This document shows positions 9,635 to 17,492 of a stretch of 64,000 bases of DNA, one piece after another. This DNA comes from UBA4636 sp963650915 (GTDB lineage: Bacteria > Bacillota > Clostridia > Christensenellales > Borkfalkiaceae), in NCBI GenBank assembly GCA_963650915.1, contig CAVJMJ010000003.1:60031-124030 (forward strand), written 5' to 3'. Both the position numbers and the translations under genes were made by a program. The number at the start of each line of letters is the position of its first letter. The first letter of the stretch is position 1. The notes under the pieces were generated by a model, which searched no databases, was not told the DNA's origin, and worked only from the letters and a program-made list of their open reading frames with translations.

Positions 9635-9714
9635 AACGCCGTTCGGCGTTATTTTTAAATTTTTTTAATCGTAAGCCCCTTTGGCACCGACGTGCCAAAG
9701 GGGATATCCCCTTT
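9635..9714 (-). promoter_or_regulatory. structured leader of the ABC importer operon with competing hairpins
   Basis: CCCCTTTGGCAC (9676-9687) and GTGCCAAAGGGG (9692-9703) form a perfect 12-bp stem with loop CGAC. AAAGGGG (9697-9703) is also complementary to CCCCTTT (9708-9714) across ATAT. The two stems share one strand and cannot coexist. Another stem, AACGCC/GGCGTT (9635-9650), follows in transcription order shortly before the ribosome-binding site. Together they resemble an attenuator or ligand-sensing leader, although the palindromes could instead bind a protein as DNA. Confidence 0.6.
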
Positions 9715-9785
9715 AAAATAAGGAAAAAACCATTTCGCTAAGTCTTTAAAAACCTAACGAGCATATGCAGTTGAAATACGCCTTT

Positions 9786-9814
9786 ATTTTACAACAAGAT
9801 TTTCGTTTGTCAAT
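9786..9814 (-). promoter_or_regulatory. predicted promoter of the ABC importer operon
   Basis: On the minus strand, TTGACA (9809-9814) and TAAAAT (9786-9791) are separated by 17 bp. Transcription would begin near 9779. Confidence 0.75.
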
Positions 9815-9996
9815 ACCTTTTTTAAAATTTTTTTGTGTAAAACGCATAATTTAGACACTTATTGAAAAAGTGTAAACATCTTGTGTTTTTAGTCTGTATT
9901 TGCGGAAAACAAGTGTGCTAAGATGTAATAAAATATGAAATTTAGAGAGTATAAAAAGATATAACGGTTTATATGCCCTTTACGTAAAAATATGCC

Positions 9997-10022
9997 GATA
10001 ACGGGCTTATAGGCGGACTTTT
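9997..10022 (+). repeat. dispersed CTTATAG element, intergenic copy
   Basis: GATAACGGGCTTATAG then GCGGACTTTT: a full match to the consensus of the window's dispersed element, in a gap with no adjacent gene end. Confidence 0.8.
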
Positions 10023-10033
10023 GATATAAAATA

Positions 10034-10081
10034 AACGCCGAAAAGCAATTTAAAACCCGTTTTAATTTACTTTTCGGCGTT
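10034..10081. terminator. 12-bp hairpin, possible bidirectional terminator
   Basis: AACGCCGAAAAG (10034-10045) pairs with CTTTTCGGCGTT (10070-10081). The loop has its own smaller inverted repeat (TAAAAC/GTTTTA). AT-rich tracts flank both sides. It would separate the minus-strand TIR-PP2C transcript from the importer promoter. Confidence 0.55.
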
Positions 10082-10212
10082 AAAAAAATTATGTAATTTT
10101 AAAAAATTCGGATAAAAAACTTACGCAGTAAAAAAACCCAAATAAAAAATAATGCAGTTAAAAAACGATTTATCCGTAGTGCATCCCGAGGTGACGAAAA
10201 ATTTAAGAGTTA

Positions 10213-10246
10213 AGGCGCATCTATATAATATGCCAAACCTTGTTAG
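10213..10246. repeat. second copy of the repeat seen at 30-63
   Basis: Both copies share AGGCGCAT-(C/T)-TATATAAT-(A/T)-TGCCA followed by CCTTGTT and a similar downstream context. A diverged, non-coding dispersed repeat is the simplest reading. Confidence 0.55.
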
Positions 10247-10346
10247 GCTTACCCCTTGATAAGGGAAATTATCACTCAAACTAAAACCTTGCATGCATCG
10301 TAAGACGCAATTCATGCAAACGCAAGTTTTGCAATTCACCTTAGAC

Positions 10347-10391
10347 GATGAATACGATGAATACGATGAATACGATGAATACGATGAATAC
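10347..10391. repeat. microsatellite, 5 x GATGAATAC
   Basis: Five perfect head-to-tail copies of the 9-mer GATGAATAC. Copy number is likely variable between strains. Confidence 0.95.
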
Positions 10392-10533
10392 AAGTGAACT
10401 TGTCACTAAACGGTTTTGCCGTGAATTCTCGCTTTTTTACGTGAATTGAATTGTTTACGCAACTCGTTAAATGCGGTTAACGGAATAGACGTTTCGACAA
10501 CACTCGATGTTTTTTTAAACGTGACAAAATAGG

Positions 10534-10561
10534 CAATAGCAGGCTTATAGGCGGACTTTTT
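10534..10561 (+). repeat. dispersed CTTATAG element, intergenic copy
   Basis: AATAGCAGGCTTATAG then GCGGACTTTTT. It lies about 100 bp beyond the stop codon of the TIR-PP2C gene, in opposite orientation to it. Confidence 0.75.
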
Positions 10562-10663
10562 AATTAAGATTGCCTTAAAAACAGACAAAAATTATTACCC
10601 AACACATATAAGAACAAACAAAAATTGCCTAATTCAAACCGACGTAAATCAACGGCGAATCGG

Positions 10664-13048
10664 TTAAAATTTTATACGAATCATCGTTCTGTCGTCGAGG
10701 CTTGGCGATGATTTCCGTTGCTTTTCGAAAATATCTTTAAGCGACATAGAATCAAAATTTTTGTCGTAATTTTCAGTAAAATAATTACAGATTCCGTCGG
10801 TCATCAAATAAATTCTGTCGCCGTCGTTAAGTTTTATTTCGGCAACGTTAAAGAAAGACGCAACGTCGCTATTGCCGTTTATCACTCCGTAGCCGTGCTT
10901 ATTCGACGCTTTGTTTACGTATTTTTTGTATAGCAACCCCCTCTTTCCTTCAACTTTATCCACCTCGAAAGCGTAATGCGTTTGCGAACGGGTGAGAGAG
11001 ATTATTTGTCCGTCGCGAACGAGAACTATTCCGCAATCTCCCACATGCCCGTAATACAGCGTGTTGTTTTCGATGACGGCTATCGCGCCGACGCAACCTG
11101 CCGGCTCAAAGTATTTTCTTTTTTTCGTCGCAAGTGCTTGTGCTTTGGACAAGTTGTCGCAATAGATCGGGTCTTTAAGTAGTTCGTAATATGCCGATTC
11201 CGACGATTTTATCAAAACCTTACGTAAAATTTCGGAAAAGTTTTTTTCTTCTTCTTTTATTTCGGAAGCCATCGACTGCTCGAATATTTTCAAAAATTCG
11301 TCGGTAAACCTTTTAGCTATACTGTAATCGCCGTCGTAGCCTTCCTGCCTCGTAATCCCGTCCAAAACGGCGTAAACGTTGTTGACCGAATCTATAAGCA
11401 TGGCGTCCTCTTGCGGGTGAGAAGGAGTAGCCGTGTTCAAATCCATAAGACCTTTGGCTTGTACGTTTTTGAAAACTTCTCCGCATTGTTTTTTCAACAG
11501 GCGTATAAGTTTTCGAAAATGTAGTATGGCGTCGTAATTTTGTTCTCTCGGTAAAGCGAGTTTTGCGTCGTCGAAAACATCAATTAAGGCTTTTAGCGTA
11601 TCGCTATCTAAAGTCTCACCGTCGAATATAGCCGATTTTATTATTTCCGAAATCTTTTTTTTGCCGGTAAGGTCGATGGCGATAACCGGTTTTTTGTATT
11701 CCGCAATCATTTTCAGTTCTATTTGGACAGAAGGCCTCGAAATATAATTTTCGCTTAAAAAACATATCACGGCTTTACTGCTTTTCAAAATTTTTTCATA
11801 TTTTTGAATCCAGGTTTCTCCGTCGTCGCCGGGGGTTTCGTCAAGGTGTTCGTCGAAAACGACCTGCACCCCGCGTGATTGAAGTTCCACTACGTCGCAC
11901 AAGACGGGTTTGTAATCTCTTCTCGCATAACTTATCGTTATATAGTCGGGCGAATCGTTGCTTTTTACCGTGTCGAGGCAGTCGGCAAAATGTTTTGACA
12001 TAATGATTTTGTTTTTCTTTGCAAAAACGGTGTCGGGGCGTTTGTCGAAAAATGCCGTAGCCATGTCCCAAAACCGATTGTAATTGGCTATTTCCGCGCT
12101 ACTTGAAGCACAACATTTTGCACACGTCAAAAATTTTTCCACGTATTTTCGAGTAAAGACGTTACCGAGTGCCAAATCTTCATAGGTTAGGTCGTTATTT
12201 TCCGTGTCGTCGTCTTGTATGTTATTGATTGCCGATATAGTTTTTTTGATTGCCGAAACGAAGCCTTTTTTATGCCCTTCGTCGAGCTTGCGATTTTTAC
12301 TCAAATATACCCTCGTATAAAACAAAAGTTCGGCAACGGAAGCGTAATATTTGGCGTAAGTCGGGTTTTGTTCTATTCCCTTTAAAGCGAAATCGTATGC
12401 GCGAATAAGTGTTTCCGAGTAATCGGTGTCGTACTTGGTTTCCGTTTGTTTTTCGGAAAAACATTCGGGATAGTTTCTGTCGGTCGTTTTGATACTTTTA
12501 TAGTACATGCTTTTAGATTTGTTGCAAACAGCCTGAACGAAAGAACTGCCCATTGCGGGGCTGTCGTTCATTGCCTTGGCTCCCAAAATCGCGGTGGTCA
12601 AAAGGCGTTTGTAATCGCCCGTCAAAACGGAATATCTGCACGCCAAATCCCATATTACGGGGTATTCGTCGATGGAAAAACGAAAATCTCCGCTCCCCAC
12701 GTATTTGTTTAGAATCTTTCTTAAAGCCTTAACCTGTTTTTGACGATAATAATGAAAACAAACGAAATAAAAGGCTACGAAGGCTTGGTCTTTTTCGAGA
12801 AAAAAGGAATCTCCGCCGTAAGTGGACAAAAGCATGAATTTTGCGACGGCGTCGTCCTCGTCGGAATCGTTGTAAAGTTTGGTGCATTCGAGAATGTACT
12901 CGTAACTTTTCAGGTAACCTGTATCGTTGCCGTTTTCGTCCTTGTTCTTTGCGGCAATATTTTTTATTTCGGACAGAGATTTTTTTATTTTTTCTTCGGT
13001 TTTAAAATAATCTTTAAAGTTGCTGTCGTAAAATACCGTTTGCTTCAT
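10664..13048 (-). CDS. TIR domain-PP2C phosphatase fusion protein
   Basis: A 794-residue protein without signal peptide or membrane segments. Residues 1 to about 360 are alpha-helical, TPR-like, with no family I can name firmly. Residues about 367-475 are a TIR domain: the first strand YITISYARRDY, then FLSENYISRPSVQIEL, in which E444 occupies the place of the catalytic glutamate of NAD-cleaving TIRs. Residues about 540-794 are a PP2C (PPM) Ser/Thr phosphatase: QEDA, VLDGITR (D563), GHVGDCG (D671), GDRIYLMTDG (D751) and LDDRTMIRI (D785/786) match the metal-binding motifs. A strong promoter lies upstream and the start has AGGGTG. It is a single-gene unit, divergent from secA. A role in immunity or stress signalling is inference; both enzymatic sites appear intact. 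Confidence 0.9.
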   Translation of the reverse strand: MKQTVFYDSNFKDYFKTEEKIKKSLSEIKNIAAKNKDENGNDTGYLKSYEYILECTKLYNDSDEDDAVAKFMLLSTYGGDSFFLEKDQAFVAFYFVCFHYYRQKQVKALRKILNKYVGSGDFRFSIDEYPVIWDLACRYSVLTGDYKRLLTTAILGAKAMNDSPAMGSSFVQAVCNKSKSMYYKSIKTTDRNYPECFSEKQTETKYDTDYSETLIRAYDFALKGIEQNPTYAKYYASVAELLFYTRVYLSKNRKLDEGHKKGFVSAIKKTISAINNIQDDDTENNDLTYEDLALGNVFTRKYVEKFLTCAKCCASSSAEIANYNRFWDMATAFFDKRPDTVFAKKNKIIMSKHFADCLDTVKSNDSPDYITISYARRDYKPVLCDVVELQSRGVQVVFDEHLDETPGDDGETWIQKYEKILKSSKAVICFLSENYISRPSVQIELKMIAEYKKPVIAIDLTGKKKISEIIKSAIFDGETLDSDTLKALIDVFDDAKLALPREQNYDAILHFRKLIRLLKKQCGEVFKNVQAKGLMDLNTATPSHPQEDAMLIDSVNNVYAVLDGITRQEGYDGDYSIAKRFTDEFLKIFEQSMASEIKEEEKNFSEILRKVLIKSSESAYYELLKDPIYCDNLSKAQALATKKRKYFEPAGCVGAIAVIENNTLYYGHVGDCGIVLVRDGQIISLTRSQTHYAFEVDKVEGKRGLLYKKYVNKASNKHGYGVINGNSDVASFFNVAEIKLNDGDRIYLMTDGICNYFTENYDKNFDSMSLKDIFEKQRKSSPSLDDRTMIRIKF

Positions 13049-13096
13049 GTTTCACCCTTTGTGTCGATTTATCGCACTGTTTGTCGAATATAGTCG

Positions 13097-13125
13097 ATTT
13101 TAGCACAAATTTGTCGATATGTCAA
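13097..13125 (-). promoter_or_regulatory. predicted promoter of the TIR-PP2C gene
   Basis: Minus-strand TTGACA (13120-13125) and TAAAAT (13097-13102), 17 bp apart. The near-consensus boxes suggest constitutive expression unless repressed. Confidence 0.75.
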
Positions 13126-13200
13126 TCGGTACGGTCGACTCCGAAAAAGGGGTTTGGCAAAAAAATCCTTTCAAAATGACGAATATGCTTGTTATAAAGG

Positions 13201-13229
13201 TTTACTTAATAAGTAAAATGTAGTAAAAT
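13201..13229 (+). promoter_or_regulatory. predicted promoter of secA
   Basis: TTTACT (13201-13206) and TAAAAT (13224-13229) are 17 bp apart. The -35 box is the left arm of the palindrome TTTACTTAATAAGTAAA (13201-13217), which could be an operator. Confidence 0.6.
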
Positions 13230-13322
13230 ATTAGAAATAATCAACGTTATTTGGGAGAGTATACCGTTTTACGGTGCGTTTTCCGAAACGACGGGGCAAA
13301 AAACCTCAAAAGGGGACATATA

Positions 13323-16022
13323 ATGGGACTTATCAGATATATTTTGGAATCGGATTCGAGAAGAAGTTTAAAAAAGATAGGCGCTATGGCGGACAAAGTT
13401 TTGGCGCTTTCTCCGAAATACGAAAAAATGACAGATGCCGAACTTAAAGATCAAACTCGGATTTTAAAAGACCGCTTAAACGCGGGTGAAAGTTGCGAAG
13501 ATATTTTATACGACGCTTTCGCCGTCGTAAGAGAGGCAAGTTGGCGCGTACTCAACATGCGCCACTATAAAGTGCAAGTTATGGGCGGTATTTGTACCCA
13601 CCAAGGTCGTGTCGCCGAACTTAAAACGGGTGAAGGTAAAACTTTAATGGAAACTTTACCCGCCTATTTAAACGCGCTTACGGGTAAGGGCGTTCATATC
13701 GTTACCGTAAACGATTACCTTGCCGCCCGTGACGCCGAATGGATGGGCAAAATATATCGTTTTTTGGGGCTTACGGTAGGCGTAAACGTACACGGCATGA
13801 CCGACGACGAAAAGCGTAAGGCTTACGCAGCCGACATTACCTACGGCACCAATAACGAATTCGGTTTCGACTATTTGAGGGACAACCTTAAAGTAAACCT
13901 CAAAGACATGGTTCAGCGCGGGCTTGACTTTGCAATCGTGGACGAAGTCGACTCCATTTTAATCGATGAAGCAAGAACCCCGCTTATAATTTCAGGGAAG
14001 GGCGGAGAGTCTTCCGAACTTTACGTAAACGCCGACAGATTCGTGAGAACCCTTAAAAAGGACGAAGATTTTACTTACGACGAAAAGGAAAAAACCGTCC
14101 AGATAACCGAATCGGGTGCGACTAAGGCGGAAAGATTTTTCGGCATAGCTAACCTTGCCGATATAGATAACGCCGACCTTAACCATCACATTCAGCAAGC
14201 GTTGAAGGCGCATTATATTTTTAAGCGCGATAACGACTATATCGTTCAGGACGGCGAAATCATCATCGTCGACGAATTTACAGGTCGTCTTATGCTCGGC
14301 AGACGCTACTCCGACGGACTTCATCAGGCAATAGAAGCAAAGGAAAAGGTAGTGGTAAGAAGTGAAAACAAAACTCTTGCAACCATAACCTTCCAAAATT
14401 ACTTCCGTCTTTACCGCAAACTTTCGGGTATGACGGGTACGGCGAAAACCGAAGAAGAAGAATTTAAAACCATTTACGGGCTTGACGTTTTGGAAATCCC
14501 TACCAATCGCCCGATGATAAGAAAAGATTATAACGACGTAATTTATCCCACCGAAAAGGGTAAAATAAAAGCCATCGTCGAGGATATCAAGGCTCATCAC
14601 GAAAACGGGCAACCCATCTTGGTCGGTACCGTTACGGTAGAAAAAAGCGAAATGATTTCACGCGCCTTGTTGCGTGAAAGAATCAAACATAATATCTTAA
14701 ACGCCAAAAATCACAAACGTGAAGCCGAAATCATCGCACAAGCGGGCAGAAAGGGTGCCGTTACCATAGCAACCAACATGGCAGGGCGCGGTACCGATAT
14801 TTTGCTCGGCGGTAACCCCGAATTCATGGCAAAACAAGATCTTCGTAACCAAGGCTACGACGACAGCGACATCGAATGGGCTGTGTCTTACGTTCAAGAC
14901 GTACCCGAAAACATCAAAGAACTCAGAGAAAAATACACCGAACTTTACAAACAACACGCCGTCGTTACCGAAGAAGAAAAGAAAGAAGTCGTTGCGGCGG
15001 GCGGTTTAAGAATAATCGGTACCGAACGCCATGAATCCCGTCGTATAGACAATCAGTTGCGCGGTCGTGCCGGTCGTCAAGGCGATCCGGGTGCGTCTAT
15101 ATTCTACATTTCCCTCGAAGACGAACTCGCAACCCGTTTCGGCGGTGACAGAATGCAGGCTATGTACAAAGCCTTCAAGATGGACGACGATACTCCGCTT
15201 TCGGCAAAAATGTTGTCGCGCGGTATAGAAAACGCTCAACGTAACATAGAAGGCAGAAACTTCGGTATAAGAAAACGCATCATTCAGTACGACGACGTCA
15301 TGAACACTCAACGCCACGTAATGTACAGCGAAAGAATGAAGGTTCTACGCGGTGAAAACGTACATCAGGACGTTTTGAACCTCATACCCGATTACGTCGG
15401 CGACGTTTTGGTTGAAGGCATTCCCGATCCTACGAAAGTAGCCACTTGGAGCGTCGACAAAATGAACGCTGCGTTGGAAAGATGTTGTATTCCCGAAGGC
15501 AGTAACTTCGTAACAGAAGAGGACGTAAAAAATCTTACCTACGACGAACTCGTCGCAAAATGCGCGGATAAGACGATAGAAGAATACGAAAAGAAGATTC
15601 TGTCCTACAAAGAAGAAGGTATCGATTACGGCGAAATAGAAAGAATCATTCTTCTTCGTACCGTCGATAAACACTGGATAGACCATATCGACGCAATGGA
15701 TAAGCTTAAACGCGGTATAACTTTGCGTTCCTATGCAAACGAAGACCCGATTAACGCCTTCAAAAAGGAAGGACACGAAATGTTTGAGGAAATGACCGAA
15801 TCCATTCAGGAAGAAACGGCAAGGATACTCCTTAAACTCAAAGTAAACATTAACAGAATGCCTCAAAAAGAGGTAACGAAGAGGACTTACAATCTTTCGC
15901 AAAACAACCTCCCCAATCAGGGCGGTCAGGTTAGAGCCGAAAAAATACCCGGCAGAAACGACCCTTGCCCCTGCGGTAGCGGTAAAAAGTACAAAAATTG
16001 TTGCGGAAAAGATGCAAATTAG
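13323..16022 (+). CDS. secA: preprotein translocase ATPase SecA
   Basis: SecA drives secretory proteins through SecYEG using ATP; it acts at the inner face of the membrane. At 899 residues the protein has the normal length. It shows Walker A TGEGKT (residues 102-107), the DEVD Walker B region near 209, GTDILLGGNPE of the second nucleotide-binding fold, the GRAGRQGDPG motif and the C-terminal zinc motif PCPCGSGKKYKNCCG that binds SecB or ribosomes. The frame is open 24 codons upstream, but the ATG at 13323 follows AAAGGGGA and gives the usual N-terminus MGLIRYILES. It is separated by 340 bp of repeats from prfB, which often follows secA in Firmicutes. Confidence 0.97.
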   Translation: MGLIRYILESDSRRSLKKIGAMADKVLALSPKYEKMTDAELKDQTRILKDRLNAGESCEDILYDAFAVVREASWRVLNMRHYKVQVMGGICTHQGRVAELKTGEGKTLMETLPAYLNALTGKGVHIVTVNDYLAARDAEWMGKIYRFLGLTVGVNVHGMTDDEKRKAYAADITYGTNNEFGFDYLRDNLKVNLKDMVQRGLDFAIVDEVDSILIDEARTPLIISGKGGESSELYVNADRFVRTLKKDEDFTYDEKEKTVQITESGATKAERFFGIANLADIDNADLNHHIQQALKAHYIFKRDNDYIVQDGEIIIVDEFTGRLMLGRRYSDGLHQAIEAKEKVVVRSENKTLATITFQNYFRLYRKLSGMTGTAKTEEEEFKTIYGLDVLEIPTNRPMIRKDYNDVIYPTEKGKIKAIVEDIKAHHENGQPILVGTVTVEKSEMISRALLRERIKHNILNAKNHKREAEIIAQAGRKGAVTIATNMAGRGTDILLGGNPEFMAKQDLRNQGYDDSDIEWAVSYVQDVPENIKELREKYTELYKQHAVVTEEEKKEVVAAGGLRIIGTERHESRRIDNQLRGRAGRQGDPGASIFYISLEDELATRFGGDRMQAMYKAFKMDDDTPLSAKMLSRGIENAQRNIEGRNFGIRKRIIQYDDVMNTQRHVMYSERMKVLRGENVHQDVLNLIPDYVGDVLVEGIPDPTKVATWSVDKMNAALERCCIPEGSNFVTEEDVKNLTYDELVAKCADKTIEEYEKKILSYKEEGIDYGEIERIILLRTVDKHWIDHIDAMDKLKRGITLRSYANEDPINAFKKEGHEMFEEMTESIQEETARILLKLKVNINRMPQKEVTKRTYNLSQNNLPNQGGQVRAEKIPGRNDPCPCGSGKKYKNCCGKDAN

Positions 16023-16363
16023 CCTGTAATATCGCACTTTCGGCAAAAAAAGCCTTAAAAAGACATAATCGTTTATTTGCCGAGAGGTCTTGCAAGCGTT
16101 AAACAGGAGTTAAAACAAGAGTAAAAACGGGCGTAAAAACGAGCGTTTGAGTAAGCATTCAGTAAACGTAAAAACGAGCGTTTGAGTAAGCATTCAGTAA
16201 ACGTAAAAACGAGCGTTTTAATAAACGTTTTAATAAGCGTTTGAAGGGCTATTACCGAAAAATTCGCTAACGGCAACGGAATTTTCGTTGCAGGCTAAAA
16301 CTTGCGTGCTTTTAAGTTTAAAAAGGAGCGGGTTTTGTTTCGGCTAAAAATTAGAGGACAGTC
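16023..16363. repeat. gap with a 35-bp tandem repeat
   Basis: Two identical 35-bp units (16133-16167, 16168-16202) start GTAAAAACGAGCGTTTGAG and are followed by 16 bases of a third; related GAGCGTTT/AAGCGTTT words continue to about 16245. The remainder is AT-rich, with no gene or clear terminator. Confidence 0.8.
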
Positions 16364-17461
16364 ATGATAAGAACCGACTTATATTACGATAAATTCAAAG
16401 AGTTGAGAGCCGTTTTGGACGAAGCCAAAAATTCGCTCGATATCGACAATGCAAAAGTCGAACTCGCAAAAATAGAAGAGCGTCAGCAAGATCCCGAAGT
16501 CTATAACGACCTTGCCCTTTCCACCGAACTTGCGAGAAAGGCGCAGTCTTACAGAAAGAAAATAGAACTCGTAGACAAAACTTACAAAACGATTTCCGAC
16601 GCCGAAGAAATGGTTAATCTGGCGGCGGAGGAGGACGACGACAGTTTTCTTCCCGAAGTCGACGCCGATCTTAAAAACGCCGAAAAGGAAATAGAAGAAT
16701 TGAGGCTTCGCACCCTTTTAAAGGGCAAATACGACGATTTAAACGCCATTATGACCCTTCATGCGGGGGCGGGCGGAACGGAGGCGTGCGACTGGACGGA
16801 AATGCTTTATCGTATGTATATCTGTTACGCCGAAAAGCACGGTTATAAACTTACCGAACTCGACCGCTTGGCGGGCGACGACGCAGGGCTTAAAAGCGTG
16901 AGTTTTAAGGTCGAAGGCGAAAACGCTTACGGGTATTTGAAAGCCGAAAAAGGGGTTCACAGACTGGTAAGAATATCTCCTTTCGACGCTAACGCCAGAA
17001 GACATACGTCATTTGCGTCCGTCGAGGTAATGCCCGAAATAGACAATTCCGACGAAATACAAATTCGCCCCGAAGATTTAAAGGTTGATACCTATCGTTC
17101 GTCGGGTGCGGGCGGACAACACATCAACAAAACGGAGTCGGCGATAAGAATCACTCATATTCCGACTGGTATTATAGTTGCCTGCCAAAACGAAAGAAGC
17201 CAGGTGCAAAACCGGGAACAAGCCATGAGAATGCTCATGAGTAAACTGGTTGAGTTAAGGGAATCCGAAAGGCTTCAAGAGGCTCAGGAAATAAAAGGCG
17301 ACATCAAAAAAATCGAATTCGGAAGCCAGATAAGAAGTTACGTTTTTTGCCCTTACACTTTGGTTAAAGACCACAGAACGGGTTACGAAACGGGAAACAT
17401 TCAAGCCGTTATGGACGGCGACTTGGACGGCTTTATAGTCGAATATTTGAAGAGAAGTTAA
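16364..17461 (+). CDS. prfB: peptide chain release factor 2, without the programmed frameshift
   Basis: RF2 releases the finished peptide at UGA and UAA stop codons. The 365-residue protein has the SPF codon-recognition tripeptide (RISPFDANARRHTS) and the catalytic GGQ (SGAGGQHINKTESA). In many bacteria a UGA and a +1 frameshift near codon 26 regulate RF2. Here the region aligning with that site reads straight through as NSLDIDNAK (codons CTC GAT ATC GAC), so the whole factor is translated in one frame and that feedback is absent. The ATG follows GAGGACAG, a modest ribosome site. tsaD follows 31 bp later, across a copy of the dispersed element. Confidence 0.96.
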   Translation: MIRTDLYYDKFKELRAVLDEAKNSLDIDNAKVELAKIEERQQDPEVYNDLALSTELARKAQSYRKKIELVDKTYKTISDAEEMVNLAAEEDDDSFLPEVDADLKNAEKEIEELRLRTLLKGKYDDLNAIMTLHAGAGGTEACDWTEMLYRMYICYAEKHGYKLTELDRLAGDDAGLKSVSFKVEGENAYGYLKAEKGVHRLVRISPFDANARRHTSFASVEVMPEIDNSDEIQIRPEDLKVDTYRSSGAGGQHINKTESAIRITHIPTGIIVACQNERSQVQNREQAMRMLMSKLVELRESERLQEAQEIKGDIKKIEFGSQIRSYVFCPYTLVKDHRTGYETGNIQAVMDGDLDGFIVEYLKRS

Positions 17462-17464
17462 TAA

Positions 17465-17483
17465 AAGTAGGGCTATAAGCCCG
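17465..17483 (-). repeat. dispersed element, intergenic copy (short)
   Basis: AAGTAGGGCTATAAGCCCG, four bases after the prfB stop and 10 bp before the tsaD start. Only the two inner half-sites are present, making a GGGCT-AT-AAGCCC hairpin-like palindrome. Confidence 0.65.
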
Positions 17484-17492
17484 AAAACAACT

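Larger units (their letters stand above)
9715..10663. other. ~950-bp gene-free region rich in repeats
   Basis: Apart from the promoter at 9786-9814, no gene is supported. It holds two copies of the dispersed CTTATAG element, a large hairpin, a copy of a repeat also seen at the window start, and a 9-bp microsatellite, each listed separately. Short reading frames here are Tyr/Ser repeats produced by the microsatellite or lack any ribosome site. Confidence 0.6.

Noticed and set aside
10121..10393. 90-residue minus-strand frame starting with Tyr-Ser repeats
   Set aside because: The N-terminus is the translated GATGAATAC microsatellite and there is no ribosome site or family resemblance.
10664..13048. 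TIR-PP2C gene as part of a multi-gene defence island
   Set aside because: The neighbours are a gene-free repeat region and secA; no nuclease, helicase, transposase or other defence gene is near.
15345..16046. 233-residue antisense frame within secA
   Set aside because: secA is unmistakable on the plus strand; codon bias makes long antisense frames here. The same applies to 13992-14612 and to 53149-53784 opposite rpoA.
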